A stretch of 64,000 nucleotides of DNA from CAZSBG01 sp964605145 (lineage in GTDB: Bacteria > Zhuqueibacterota > Zhuqueibacteria > Thermofontimicrobiales > Thermofontimicrobiaceae), in contig CAZSBG010000001.1 in assembly GCA_964605145.1 (NCBI GenBank), forward strand, positions 1-64,000. The letters run 5' to 3'. A program made the translations under genes and the position numbers. The notes under the pieces were generated by a model, which was not told the origin of the DNA, did no database searches, and saw only the letters and a program-made list of their open reading frames with translations. Numbering within the stretch: the first letter of the stretch is position 1; every line of letters begins with the position of its first letter. This document shows positions 17,401 through 25,609 of this stretch, piece by piece.

Positions 17401-18811
17401 GGGACCATGCATAGGTAATCGCGTCCATATCAATATCCATGGAACCGGAACCATCCAGTGTCACTTCAGTATTGATTTGAACAAGCTGATCCGGACCGGC
17501 ATGCGCAAATGGCGCACGATTGGGGACGGTTACCGTTGCATCGTGGGCTTTTCCTCGATATCCACCACTTGAAGCCCAGAAGAATTCCTGGTCATCCAGA
17601 ATATCCAGTGAATTCACCGCGCCATAAGTCGGGGATTTCCCGGTGGGTCCCACAAGAATGGACTCCATGACAGCGCCTGTGGCAGGATCCAGTTCGCCGA
17701 GGAAGGATGCTGTGTCGGCGCCGGAGATTGCATTATACAGCGCAAATAATTTGCTGCCATCTTCGCTTAAACGGACTGCGATACAGCTACCCGGAGATTG
17801 ATCGAAATTTGTGTCCTGAGTTCCGGCCGCGTCCCATTTACTAATTGGGGTACCAAAACCTGTCGTATACAACGTATTTCCATCAGGAGAAACAGCAACA
17901 GAAGCATTATGACCGCTGTTGAACAATGTTTCCATATTCCACGTGGTTCCGTCAGTAGTTAATTTGAAAACCTTACCACTGTTTTCCAGTGAATACACAA
18001 CTGTGTTGAGTCCACCGCCATAGACAGTGAGGCCGCGCATATTTTCACCAACTTCCATGACTGTGCTCACCTCACCGCCGGGAGTGATTTGAAAAATCGA
18101 TTTCGTGGCGCCATAGGTCGTTACATACACCATGCCGTCATCAGCAACATCAAGGCCGTACGGGCCTAACCAGCCGGCCCAGCCTTCGTTTTCAACGAAG
18201 CCATCCGGGGTGTCGGTTTCATTGCCAACATTGAAGTAATTGATTCGCTTGTCTGTCGTATTACCGATATAAACACGACCTGTCAAAGGACAGACACCGA
18301 TACCGCGGTGCGCACCAGCAACTGCAACAAACCAATCTTCAATTAATTTCTGGACAGAGAACGTACCGCCTGTTGCATTTGCAGCCGGCGTCCCTTCATT
18401 AAATGTCATTTCTGAGAATGCAAGATCTGTCTGTGTACCAATATCTCCCAGTACATCAAAATTAATGTACACGAGAGCGCCGGCTCCGGTCATTGCCGCT
18501 GCGCCGGCACCGGCTAAAACGATTTGACCATCACTATCAGAAATTGTAGGAGTCCCCCAGCCTTCTGTCAAGGCGCCAACAACTGTTACGCCGGTCGCAT
18601 CTAAAACACTTTGATCAAATGTCAATGTGAGATTATATGAAAAAATATCGAGACCGCTCACATCGCTGACCATAACCGGGATGGCAATGCTACTCCCAGA
18701 GGCACCACCTGTGTTGGAAATTGTTACATCAACTGTTTGTCCACTGGCTGCGATTGCTCCAAATAAAAGCACCACAAGTACCAGCAAACATGCCAATAAC
18801 TTTTTTTCCAT
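14477..18811 (-). CDS. Large T9SS-exported cohesin / beta-propeller / PKD protein
   Basis: A 1444-residue secreted protein. Domain order: signal peptide (1-24); cohesin-like domain (about 26-150, VDVTISNTGGASGSSIAIPV ... LVYINFDVLG); NHL/SMP-30-like propeller (about 160-430); PKD/REJ-type Ig (about 438-525, AGPDQLVQINTEVTLDGSGS); a jelly-roll carbohydrate-binding-like domain (about 530-680); carboxypeptidase-regulatory-like domain (about 685-755); second PKD (about 757-845); second propeller (about 855-1130); an OB-like region (about 1140-1340); and a T9SS type A sorting domain (about 1355-1444, HQNYPNPFNPVTTIKYDLP ... RMTMLK). AGAGGT precedes the ATG. The modules suggest an extracellular scaffold or polysaccharide-binding protein, and the cohesin points to a dockerin partner. 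A strong terminator follows, so it is probably monocistronic. Confidence 0.85.
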   Translation of the reverse strand: MEKKLLACLLVLVVLLFGAIAASGQTVDVTISNTGGASGSSIAIPVMVSDVSGLDIFSYNLTLTFDQSVLDATGVTVVGALTEGWGTPTISDSDGQIVLAGAGAAAMTGAGALVYINFDVLGDIGTQTDLAFSEMTFNEGTPAANATGGTFSVQKLIEDWFVAVAGAHRGIGVCPLTGRVYIGNTTDKRINYFNVGNETDTPDGFVENEGWAGWLGPYGLDVADDGMVYVTTYGATKSIFQITPGGEVSTVMEVGENMRGLTVYGGGLNTVVYSLENSGKVFKLTTDGTTWNMETLFNSGHNASVAVSPDGNTLYTTGFGTPISKWDAAGTQDTNFDQSPGSCIAVRLSEDGSKLFALYNAISGADTASFLGELDPATGAVMESILVGPTGKSPTYGAVNSLDILDDQEFFWASSGGYRGKAHDATVTVPNRAPFAHAGPDQLVQINTEVTLDGSGSMDIDMDAITYAWSLVSGPEAVTLSDATAMNPTFTPMMTGDYVLQLVVNDGELDSPADEVTITVYEKDMSYNFNVDGDRDRDIPNWGIYSVPSRFSATEWDSTGGVGGSGALLVRDGGWGFAIERPLNATPGTNFKLTADVLVHGVDVPMFFRVSGLTVEPVEVEIQGNNVDFGSIELTGITVNETGYIQILGETGGGADSVWIDNIVFEDDATLDTYTLSGKVTLSDMPANMSGAEVMVIQAQESAITDSLGDYSISGLIAGTYDVKFSKANYKDLVEEDVDIMGDVTLDVTLQRNQPPIAEAGDDVLSAQVSAYVMLDGSASSDPDADSLTFHWSAEDPTVVLETAVDNPMAGFRPTEINDYKFYLIVNDGTEDSAMDSVLVSVTMEAPPELGYEFVDVFTDFRGAQGVVVDPEGKIWSGSYYSSHQYVNVWNSDGTIPDWAPITYGMIGEDTLQITDKCYGIAIDFDGNVYYSSSALSAVLKFDYHDGTPLGGIQLDAGSPTMGIDQNGYIYVGKVVGDTVWVYDKDFNKVNTVYVESIGREVEVSPDGSVIYVGGFSGTVSRFEGDPMSGYTKIDNLPGPFTLDGAAGDMSDLGFDMHGRLWVNEAHNDGTDFIHIYSSDLVTRETITANEEYPWDRPRGIGFDHTLGDSLIYVVDFGGLNTTIQRFAIPGTEIPATFYEIADVAAVDEEGFPVLSDRKVRVKGIVTVANQFGGSGPAYIQNPLDSLGVAIYDFNYVLPDSVKIGDEIVVSGMVDFYNGLTEISPPDAFSILSTGNIVDPILITCADLADTLGERFQSGLVKIENVHTDETEFPSNGNITISDKTGMATMRIDKDTDIPGIAVQADSFDVVGVISQYDSQSPFWGGYQLMPRFQADLPEATGVNENGNDGLPKTFALHQNYPNPFNPVTTIKYDLPKDCLVEIQIYNVLGQRVRTLVSTYQQAGHKMIIWNGLNDYGNTVASGTYIYKIKAADFVKTKRMTMLK

Positions 18812-19086
18812 GCTTTACCTCTTAGTTTTTAATGAGTTAATTGATTCACACGAATTATGAAAAACAAATAAATATATCACCTCCTTTTGATTGATGAGAA
18901 TTTCGAAATATGTTTGATTTGCAGATTCATTTTGTTGGCTTGTTTTTTTTGCGGTAAGACAGAAATGTAAGAAATACAACAAATAAAATAATAATATTTT
19001 GTCAAAAGTCAAGAGAAAAATTAAATTTTCCCGGTTTATTTCCTTTGCCAATCAGAAATCTTTTCTGATATTTGCTACTCAGCACA
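18812..19086. other. AT-rich upstream region of the 1444-aa cohesin gene
   Basis: The gap between this gene and the 918-aa gene (18812-19150) holds the terminator at 19087-19120. The remainder is AT-rich 5' sequence. On the minus strand TTGACA/TTGACT-like hexamers occur at 19000-19012, but no convincing -10 element sits at standard spacing, so I do not call a promoter. No gene is supported. Confidence 0.5.
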
Positions 19087-19120
19087 TAAAAAAAGCCAAC
19101 ATCTTAAAAAAGCGTTGGCT
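19087..19120 (-). terminator. Rho-independent terminator after the 918-aa cohesin protein
   Basis: AGCCAAC pairs with GTTGGCT around a 13-base loop. On the minus strand the stem is followed directly by a run of seven T. It lies about 30 bp after the stop at 19151. Confidence 0.92.
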
Positions 19121-19150
19121 CTTTGAAATTCAAATAAATTTGTCCAGTAG

Positions 19151-21907
19151 TTATCGAATATAAAGCAATCTTCGCGTGAGCACCTGGTCACAGGCTTCAA
19201 CTCTGTAGAAATAAATGCCGCTGCTCATTTCAATTCCACTTGCATCTTTTCCATCCCACAGGATTCTGTAGGTACCTGACATAACTTCCTGATCGAGAAG
19301 ACGAAGTATTTCCTGTCCCATTGTATTGAAAATGCAGATTCTCACATGACTTTTCTGCGGGATTTGAAATGGAATCATTGTCGCATTATTAAATGGATTG
19401 GGATAATTCTGTTCCACAATAAATTTGGAAGGTAAATTCGAATCAAAATTCATTTCAACCCGGGCGTTCCCGATGATCGCGAAAACATTATCACTTTGAT
19501 CGGTCGCTTCGTTCCCATCAAAATCCATTGCCCGAACCATTATTTTGCACGTGGTGCTATTCACATCCGGGATACTCCACATGTATCGTTCCTGATTTCC
19601 GGATGAAAAAGCAGCGATCCGTTCCCATGTGCTTCCATTGTTCAGAGAAAGATAAATAAGGACCGAATCAATGCCCACATTATCAGTGGCTGACCACAAA
19701 ATTGAATCCGTTTTTGCACTGTGAAATTCTTCCCCGCCATTGGGGAAATGCAATTGGACGGTTGGTTCTTCAATATCCGTCCCAATGAAATTCTGATTCT
19801 GAACAATCTGATTCAGTGAGCTGTATTCTCTGTAGGGAGGCTCAAATTGAAATCCCTCCAACAAAGGCGTCACTCGATAGCTTCCCGAGCTCAGATAGCT
19901 GAAATTAAAATTCCCTGATGAGAATGTGGCCACGGTATCCATTTTTGCGCCGGACAGAATGAGCGTCACACCTGGCAGAGGATTATCCCGCGTGTCAAAA
20001 ACAGTGCCGGTGATGGAATACAAATCTTCATATAATGCAACGACCTCGTGAGGCCGATCCATTGTCACGATGATTGGATTGTCAGCCTGAGGCAATCCAT
20101 CCACCTGCCAGCCCCTGAAATGGAATGTGTCCTGTGCGGCAACAATCACAGCTTCGGCTTCCGGTAACTGCACTGATGTTCCCGGCTGGTACCATCCCTT
20201 TTCCTGATAATCAATCAGACCGGGTGGATAAGTATCCACGGAAAGGTAAAATTCCGACATCAAATCGAGGCTCAATGAAAGGGCGCTGTCTGCTTTTATC
20301 GAATGAACCCGGGCGCCGCCATCGCTCCATGATTCAAATGAATAACGAGCTGTGGAATCGCTGCTGAATTGAACTGAATCGACTTCGATCACATGCTCGG
20401 CGCCATAAGCCCAGAAATCATCATAAGGCAGACTTTTTTTCTCCTCATCAACAGAAATGAAAATATCATCCGCGATGGCAGACATAATGCTGACCCGCAC
20501 GCTGTCAATTCCGTATATTGCCACTGCCGAATGAGACGTGTCCATCATGGTCGTGACAGGATTCATAGCGACCTGCTCACCATCCAATTCCCAGGCCTGG
20601 AATCGGAAAACGCTGTCCGGTTTGTGTATCACGTCTTTTGCAGTATCACCTGTAACTACGGTGTTTTTAAGATACCATCCCGAGTTTTCAAAATTCTCCA
20701 ATCCTGCCGGCCTGGTTTTCAATTCGAAAAAATATTCCGTGTGCCAGTTGGCAATTTGTTTTACAGGATTCGATACAATCACCTCTGTGATACGTTCGTT
20801 CCCGGTATAACTGCTTTCTCCAATACCAAGCCATTCTGCAAATACATATCGCGTTCCTTCGACCAAACTCATGACAGAATCAATTCCGATGGAAACTGTT
20901 TCGTTTTCATCGTGCCAACCTTCGCCGATTGGCGAACCAAATGGTGATTCAATCTCCAGAAAATGTTGCGTTTTCCACTGAGCTGTTTCAATCACCGGGC
21001 CAATTATGGTGATAGTATTTGTGCGTTCCATGCCGGTGTAAGCGCCGGGTCCGACTCCATCCCAGCCGTTGAAGACAAAACGTGTGCTGTCCCCGAAATG
21101 CACCAATGAATCCGCTGAAAATGTGGCGGAACTATCTTCTGCGTACCAGCCACCGCCCAGGGCATCACCATACTCTGAATTGACGGTCAGCAGATATTCT
21201 TTTTGCATGTAAAGAGTGAATGTTGTATCATTTTGTGGTGAAATTTCATGACTCAATTCTTTTCCATCGCTCCATTGCTGGAAAATATAGCGGGTATTTT
21301 CAGTTAGGAATTGAGGTGTCGATGTTGAAATTGTATGGGAGGTTCCTGCGCTCCAGGTGGTATCGAACGGAAAATTCTTCTTTACGCCATCAACAAAGAA
21401 TTCCAGGTTCTCCAAAACATTCAATTCAAATGTCACTGAAATGAGAGGAGGCAATATTTTAACGGAGCCATCGGAGACCACAGCAGCAGGATTCACATCG
21501 TTGAATTCAAAGGCTTCAACATCCAATTGTGTGGAATCATTCATTTCTCCAATCAGGGCAAACTTCAAATAAACCAGCACCCCGGCATTACTCAAAGCTG
21601 TCGTTCCATAGTTTCCTAATTTCATCACGCCTGGAGTTTCTAAGTTGACAATAGTGCTGCCCCAAATTTGGGTCAACGTTCCGGATGAATCAACACCGAT
21701 TGCTTCGATTACTGCGGGATCGTAGAATAGGTCAAATTGATAGGAATAAATTTCCAGCCCGGATAAATCCGAAGCTCGTACCGGGACGAGCAGAGTATCC
21801 CCGGAAAAGGCAGAGGTGTCCGGCAAGGTAACATCGACATTTGCCCACAGGCCGGCAACGCAAAACAATGAAAGAATTGATATAACAATAATGGATGAAT
21901 ATTTCAT
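19151..21907 (-). CDS. T9SS-exported cohesin protein with InlB-type repeats
   Basis: A 918-residue secreted protein. Domain order: signal peptide (1-23); cohesin-like domain (about 24-150, VDVTLPDTSAFSGDTLLVPV ... GVLVYLKFALIG); about seven divergent InlB B-type repeats (about 155-640), each with an RYxFxxW block and GWYxxxxxV; carboxypeptidase-regulatory-like domain (about 645-715, SITGTVFDTRDNPLPGVTL); an Ig-like domain (about 725-825, LHFPNGGEEFHSAKTDSILW); T9SS type A tail (about 835-918, VEQNYPNPFNNATMIPFQIP ... RRLLYIR). It is closely related in layout to the next gene upstream (21932-24370), 25 bp away, and was probably duplicated with it. It is a likely surface adhesin or scaffold component. 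Confidence 0.85.
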   Translation of the reverse strand: MKYSSIIVISILSLFCVAGLWANVDVTLPDTSAFSGDTLLVPVRASDLSGLEIYSYQFDLFYDPAVIEAIGVDSSGTLTQIWGSTIVNLETPGVMKLGNYGTTALSNAGVLVYLKFALIGEMNDSTQLDVEAFEFNDVNPAAVVSDGSVKILPPLISVTFELNVLENLEFFVDGVKKNFPFDTTWSAGTSHTISTSTPQFLTENTRYIFQQWSDGKELSHEISPQNDTTFTLYMQKEYLLTVNSEYGDALGGGWYAEDSSATFSADSLVHFGDSTRFVFNGWDGVGPGAYTGMERTNTITIIGPVIETAQWKTQHFLEIESPFGSPIGEGWHDENETVSIGIDSVMSLVEGTRYVFAEWLGIGESSYTGNERITEVIVSNPVKQIANWHTEYFFELKTRPAGLENFENSGWYLKNTVVTGDTAKDVIHKPDSVFRFQAWELDGEQVAMNPVTTMMDTSHSAVAIYGIDSVRVSIMSAIADDIFISVDEEKKSLPYDDFWAYGAEHVIEVDSVQFSSDSTARYSFESWSDGGARVHSIKADSALSLSLDLMSEFYLSVDTYPPGLIDYQEKGWYQPGTSVQLPEAEAVIVAAQDTFHFRGWQVDGLPQADNPIIVTMDRPHEVVALYEDLYSITGTVFDTRDNPLPGVTLILSGAKMDTVATFSSGNFNFSYLSSGSYRVTPLLEGFQFEPPYREYSSLNQIVQNQNFIGTDIEEPTVQLHFPNGGEEFHSAKTDSILWSATDNVGIDSVLIYLSLNNGSTWERIAAFSSGNQERYMWSIPDVNSTTCKIMVRAMDFDGNEATDQSDNVFAIIGNARVEMNFDSNLPSKFIVEQNYPNPFNNATMIPFQIPQKSHVRICIFNTMGQEILRLLDQEVMSGTYRILWDGKDASGIEMSSGIYFYRVEACDQVLTRRLLYIR

Positions 21908-21931
21908 GTGATCTGCCCCTATAAAAATATT

Positions 21932-24370
21932 TTAAAATATTACCATGCTCTTTTTATCTACAAAATCGCCTGCTTCAATGCGATAAAAATAGACCCCGGC
22001 TGGCACAGCACGTCCCTGAAAATCGGTTCGATTCCATTGAATTTGGTATAAACCTCCGGCCTGTTGCTGATTCACCAATCGCTTCACCAGTTGTCCGCGT
22101 ATATTATAAATCGAAAGCGACACGTCCTCCATATTCTTCAATTGATACGCGATCATTGTGCGACCCGAGAAAGGATTCGGATAATTTTGTGACAGGCTGA
22201 AAGTTTCAGGAACCGAGCCGCTCAATTTTTGATCGCTCACCCCGGAAGCCAGATAGAACGCAACATAATATTGAAATTCTTCATTGCTGTTAATTTGATA
22301 CTCTCTCATCGGAGGCTCAAAGCGAAAATTCGTGTGCGAAAGCATGACCTGATAACTCCCGGTCTGCAGTCCGCCGATCAGGTAAGTTCCATCGCCATTG
22401 GTTGTTAAATTGAAATTCTCTGCACCGGAAACATTAATTGTCACAGGCGCTGGATTTGAACCGACATACGTGATGTTCCCTGTAATATAGTAACCTTGCT
22501 GGAATTTTGCCACCATGGAGTGAGGTGCATCCATGACCACGCTGACAGAATTTCCGGTTTTAGCCTCGCCATCTTTCTGCCATTCGATGAAGCGATAACT
22601 CGTCTGCCCCTGTTTAAACGCGCCGGGCATCGTATCCATAACAACCACTTCATTTTCGGCATACCATCCCTCGCCGTCGAGGGAGACGATTCCCTCCGGT
22701 TCAGATTTCACTTCCAGATAGTATTCAGCATCAAGTTCCGCCACATAATTCACATTTGCCGTAGGGCTCACGATTTGAACCTGGTCTCCTCCGTGACTCC
22801 ATTGTCGAAATTGAAAACGGGTGCCGGGAATTCCATTCTGGGATGAAACAACACCGATACTATGACTCGATCCTGATTCCCAGGACGCAGTGTAAGGCGC
22901 ATTTTTTTCCTCGCCATCCACCAATACTTTTGTGCCCTCTCCAATGTTTGTGGTAACGATCACTGTAATGTCCTGACTGTAATCCGCGATAACAATCGAT
23001 GGCTGATCAATGGAAATTGTTGCAGGATTTCCGGTAACGACCTGATCGTTCACTTTCCACCCTTTAAAACCGTAAGTCTTTCCATCCTTTGATAATGAAT
23101 CCGGCGCTTCGATAGTGGTGAAAGAATAGCCAGCCTCATACCACCCAGCGCCCGGCACATTCAACAAACCATCCGGAGAAGAGCCGGTTTCCACCAGAAA
23201 TTCAACACTCCAGTTTGCCTGCTCGGTGATGGGGCTGTTCACAGTCACAGTTGATTGCCCTGCTGAGCCGCTGTAACTTATATTGCCGGTTCCGGACCAC
23301 GTCATGAACTGATATTGAGCATTCCAGCGATTAATGGTCGTGGAATCAATGCCAAAACTGACAAGCGTGCCTTCGTTATACCAGCCTGTCCCAAATGGTG
23401 TGCCATATTCCGAAATGACGTCAACGAAATACTGGGCCGACCAATTGGCCGTTTCCACGATTGGTCCATTCATTGTCACACTTGCTTCACGAACTGTTCC
23501 TGAGTAACTGCCCGAGCCACTGCCGGTCCACGAGCTGAAGCTATGCCTGGTATCCGGGCTGCTTTCGATTTCCGATTCTACTGAAAAATAAGCGGTCGCG
23601 CCGGCATCGTACCAGCCGCCGCCCTGGGGATTGCCATACTGGGATTCAATTGTCAATAGATACTGTGTCGCGTAATTTGCAGTAATCGTCATGGTTTGAT
23701 TCACGGTCACCGTATGTGTTTGATCGCCGCCATCACTCCAGTTCTGGTAAAAATATCGAGTGTCCGATCCAGACGTCTGTAGCGACGCTGCCGAAATTTG
23801 ATGTTGAGAGCCAACCTCCCAATAGGCGGTATGCGGTGCAATATAAGATGTGCCATCCACAATGACCTGCGTTCCCCCCAAAACATTGGTCGTGATTGTC
23901 ACCGGTATGGCGCTCGAAGTGACCGTAAGACTGCCGTTTTTTATATTGGGTGTGGGACTGCCATTATTAAAAATGAAATAGGTAAAATTCAAATTTGACA
24001 TATCATCGGGATCACCAATCACGCTGAAAACAATCCGTATCAATTGGCCACCGCCTGATATCTTTGTCGATCCATAGCCACCAATTTGAAGAATTCCACC
24101 AATGGAATCGTTCATCACCGGCGTGGGCCAGCCTGATGTTATGGTATTCGATGTTTCGAGCCTGATTGGGACAATAACTGAACTGTCGTATATCATCGTG
24201 AACTGATATGAATATACATCGTAAGACGAGCAGTCAGATACCCTGACCGGGATGGCCATTTCGACTCCATTATCCGCTGTCGTGTCAGGCACTGTCACTT
24301 GTACTTGAGCGAATCCACCTGAAAAACCCATCAAAATCAGAAATACAATTAAACCAAATTTCGTCCGCAT
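21932..24370 (-). CDS. T9SS-exported cohesin protein with InlB-type repeats (paralogue)
   Basis: An 812-residue secreted protein from the ATG that begins MRTKFGLIVFLILM; AAGGA lies 8 bases upstream and the signal peptide is then canonical. Longer starts at 24397 and 24427 are possible. Cohesin-like domain at about 22-150 (VQVTVPDTTADNGVEMAIPV); InlB-type repeats at about 155-640 (for example YSGTVREASVTMNGPIVETA, with RHSFSSW-type and GWY blocks); carboxypeptidase-regulatory-like domain (about 645-715); T9SS type A tail (about 725-812, SQNYPNPFSGRTMIAYQL). It is the upstream partner of the 918-residue paralogue. Repeat element B lies about 90 bp upstream of the start. Confidence 0.85.
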   Translation of the reverse strand: MRTKFGLIVFLILMGFSGGFAQVQVTVPDTTADNGVEMAIPVRVSDCSSYDVYSYQFTMIYDSSVIVPIRLETSNTITSGWPTPVMNDSIGGILQIGGYGSTKISGGGQLIRIVFSVIGDPDDMSNLNFTYFIFNNGSPTPNIKNGSLTVTSSAIPVTITTNVLGGTQVIVDGTSYIAPHTAYWEVGSQHQISAASLQTSGSDTRYFYQNWSDGGDQTHTVTVNQTMTITANYATQYLLTIESQYGNPQGGGWYDAGATAYFSVESEIESSPDTRHSFSSWTGSGSGSYSGTVREASVTMNGPIVETANWSAQYFVDVISEYGTPFGTGWYNEGTLVSFGIDSTTINRWNAQYQFMTWSGTGNISYSGSAGQSTVTVNSPITEQANWSVEFLVETGSSPDGLLNVPGAGWYEAGYSFTTIEAPDSLSKDGKTYGFKGWKVNDQVVTGNPATISIDQPSIVIADYSQDITVIVTTNIGEGTKVLVDGEEKNAPYTASWESGSSHSIGVVSSQNGIPGTRFQFRQWSHGGDQVQIVSPTANVNYVAELDAEYYLEVKSEPEGIVSLDGEGWYAENEVVVMDTMPGAFKQGQTSYRFIEWQKDGEAKTGNSVSVVMDAPHSMVAKFQQGYYITGNITYVGSNPAPVTINVSGAENFNLTTNGDGTYLIGGLQTGSYQVMLSHTNFRFEPPMREYQINSNEEFQYYVAFYLASGVSDQKLSGSVPETFSLSQNYPNPFSGRTMIAYQLKNMEDVSLSIYNIRGQLVKRLVNQQQAGGLYQIQWNRTDFQGRAVPAGVYFYRIEAGDFVDKKSMVIF

Positions 24371-24460
24371 TTTCGGTATCCTTTTTCCAGCATCCATCGT
24401 TGTTTTCTCTTTAATTAATAAGATCAAGTTCCGTAAGTGAAGTTATATGGCAAACAATAT

Positions 24461-24556
24461 GTTATCGCCCAGCGACTTTTGCAAATTTGTGCAAAAGAAT
24501 TATATATGAATCGGTCATCACGTATTATTATGTGCGGCTTTACCGCGCTGTGTCAG
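24461..24556 (-). repeat. MITE-like repeat family B, copy 1
   Basis: The reverse complement of this segment matches 46357-46455. The best-conserved core (GATGACCGATTCATATATAA onward, about 55 bases) is nearly identical. It contains a hairpin, CTTTTGC pairing with GCAAAAG, and CCCAGC/GCTGGG-like ends. It is non-coding and lies upstream of the 812-aa gene. Confidence 0.75.
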
Positions 24557-24637
24557 AATCAGAAAATGAAGTATTTTGAATCCGAATTAGTATTCGCTTC
24601 TTTCCTATGAAATATTTTCGAATACTCTCGTTCTATA
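24557..24637. other. AT-rich spacer between two repeat elements
   Basis: The gap 24371-24809 is mostly occupied by repeat B (24461-24556) and repeat A (24638-24802). This spacer has one small inverted repeat (AGTATTCG at about 24589, CGAATACT at about 24614) and no coding potential. Confidence 0.5.
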
Positions 24638-24802
24638 ACCTGAATTATTCACAAATTTCAAACAAAAGATATTTAACTTAATGTTATGAATAAAATTAAT
24701 CAGATATATGAAATTTAACAAAGTTAGATATAATGAATTCGGAATTAAGCACCATTCAGGCTATCTGGATTCCTTAATGCATTACAATGAATAATCCAGG
24801 AT
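24638..24802 (+). repeat. MITE-like repeat family A, copy 2 (complete)
   Basis: A roughly 165-bp AT-rich element bounded by ACCTGAATTATTCAC on the left and an imperfect inverted copy (AATGAATAATCCAGG) on the right. It is strongly similar along its whole length to 58246-58410, and its right third matches the first 53 bases of the window. The right end forms a hairpin, CTGGATT with AATCCAG. It encodes no protein. It lies between the minimal cohesin gene and the 812-aa gene. Confidence 0.85.
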
Positions 24803-24809
24803 AAAGACT

Positions 24810-25601
24810 TTATTCAATGAATATAATTCGTTCCATTCCCAAAATCTCGTTATCCAGCCTGGCGACAGAAAAATAGGTGCCGGTAACTAATTTATCCCCT
24901 GAACGCTTCCTCGCATTCCATTCAAATGAATGTAACCCCGCTGAGATTGCATCCTTGTTGAAGATTTGAACAACCTGACCCAGCATATTATAAATCGTTA
25001 TTTCAACCCGCCCGGGTTTATCAATGTAACATTGAATTCGTGTTGCATCCCGAAACGGCTCGGGATAGTTATGCATTAATTTAGTCTTTCCAGGAAGATG
25101 GGCCGGTGAAGAAAACTCAATGCGACTTGGCAGCATGATCTTCAACCGCCCATTTTCAATATTTGCTGTTGGATTATTGTTATTAAAAATTACCTCATCG
25201 AGCTCAACTACAGTGGAATCCCCAACTTCGCCTGTCACCCTGAATTCGAGCAGCAACAGCGTATCAGCCCCGGCCAGATCCTCCACACCAAACGCGCCAA
25301 TGATGACATCACCCTGCGTATTTAAATTTACTGACACACTTCCCCAGGGCTGCGAAATTGTATTTTCTACTTTCGCGTCTGTTGCCCGGATGACTAACGA
25401 ATCAAATCTCACATGAAACTGGTAGGAAATTATCCCGTACCCAGTGACGTCGCTGACTAAAACCGGAATCAATATCGTTGTATCAGGTTCTGTTTCAACT
25501 TCAGGGATTCGTATATCTACCTGACACATTGCATCTGTTTTGCTCCCTGTCAAAATGATCAAGCCAATGAGCATCCCCCAAATGAGCGTTGACCATTTCA
25601 T
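24810..25601 (-). CDS. Minimal T9SS-exported cohesin protein
   Basis: A 263-residue secreted protein consisting only of a signal peptide (1-25), one cohesin-like domain (about 26-155, VDIRIPEVETEPDTTILIPV ... LLLLEFRVTGEVGDSTVVEL) and a T9SS type A tail (about 172-263, MHNYPEPFRDATRIQCYID ... RIIFIE). It starts 8 bp after the stop of the FG-GAP/dockerin gene; I chose the ATG with AGAGG 5 bases upstream over a GTG two codons earlier. It is therefore translationally linked to two dockerin-bearing proteins. A single displayed cohesin beside dockerin proteins resembles a cell-surface anchoring scaffoldin. Its tail motif reads NYPEPF, slightly divergent. Confidence 0.85.
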   Translation of the reverse strand: MKWSTLIWGMLIGLIILTGSKTDAMCQVDIRIPEVETEPDTTILIPVLVSDVTGYGIISYQFHVRFDSLVIRATDAKVENTISQPWGSVSVNLNTQGDVIIGAFGVEDLAGADTLLLLEFRVTGEVGDSTVVELDEVIFNNNNPTANIENGRLKIMLPSRIEFSSPAHLPGKTKLMHNYPEPFRDATRIQCYIDKPGRVEITIYNMLGQVVQIFNKDAISAGLHSFEWNARKRSGDKLVTGTYFSVARLDNEILGMERIIFIE

Positions 25602-25609
25602 ATCCACCT

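Noticed and set aside
19000..19012. TTGACA/TTGACT hexamers as a sigma-70 promoter of the 1444-aa gene
   Set aside because: No matching -10 element at standard spacing, and the AT-rich context produces such hexamers by chance.
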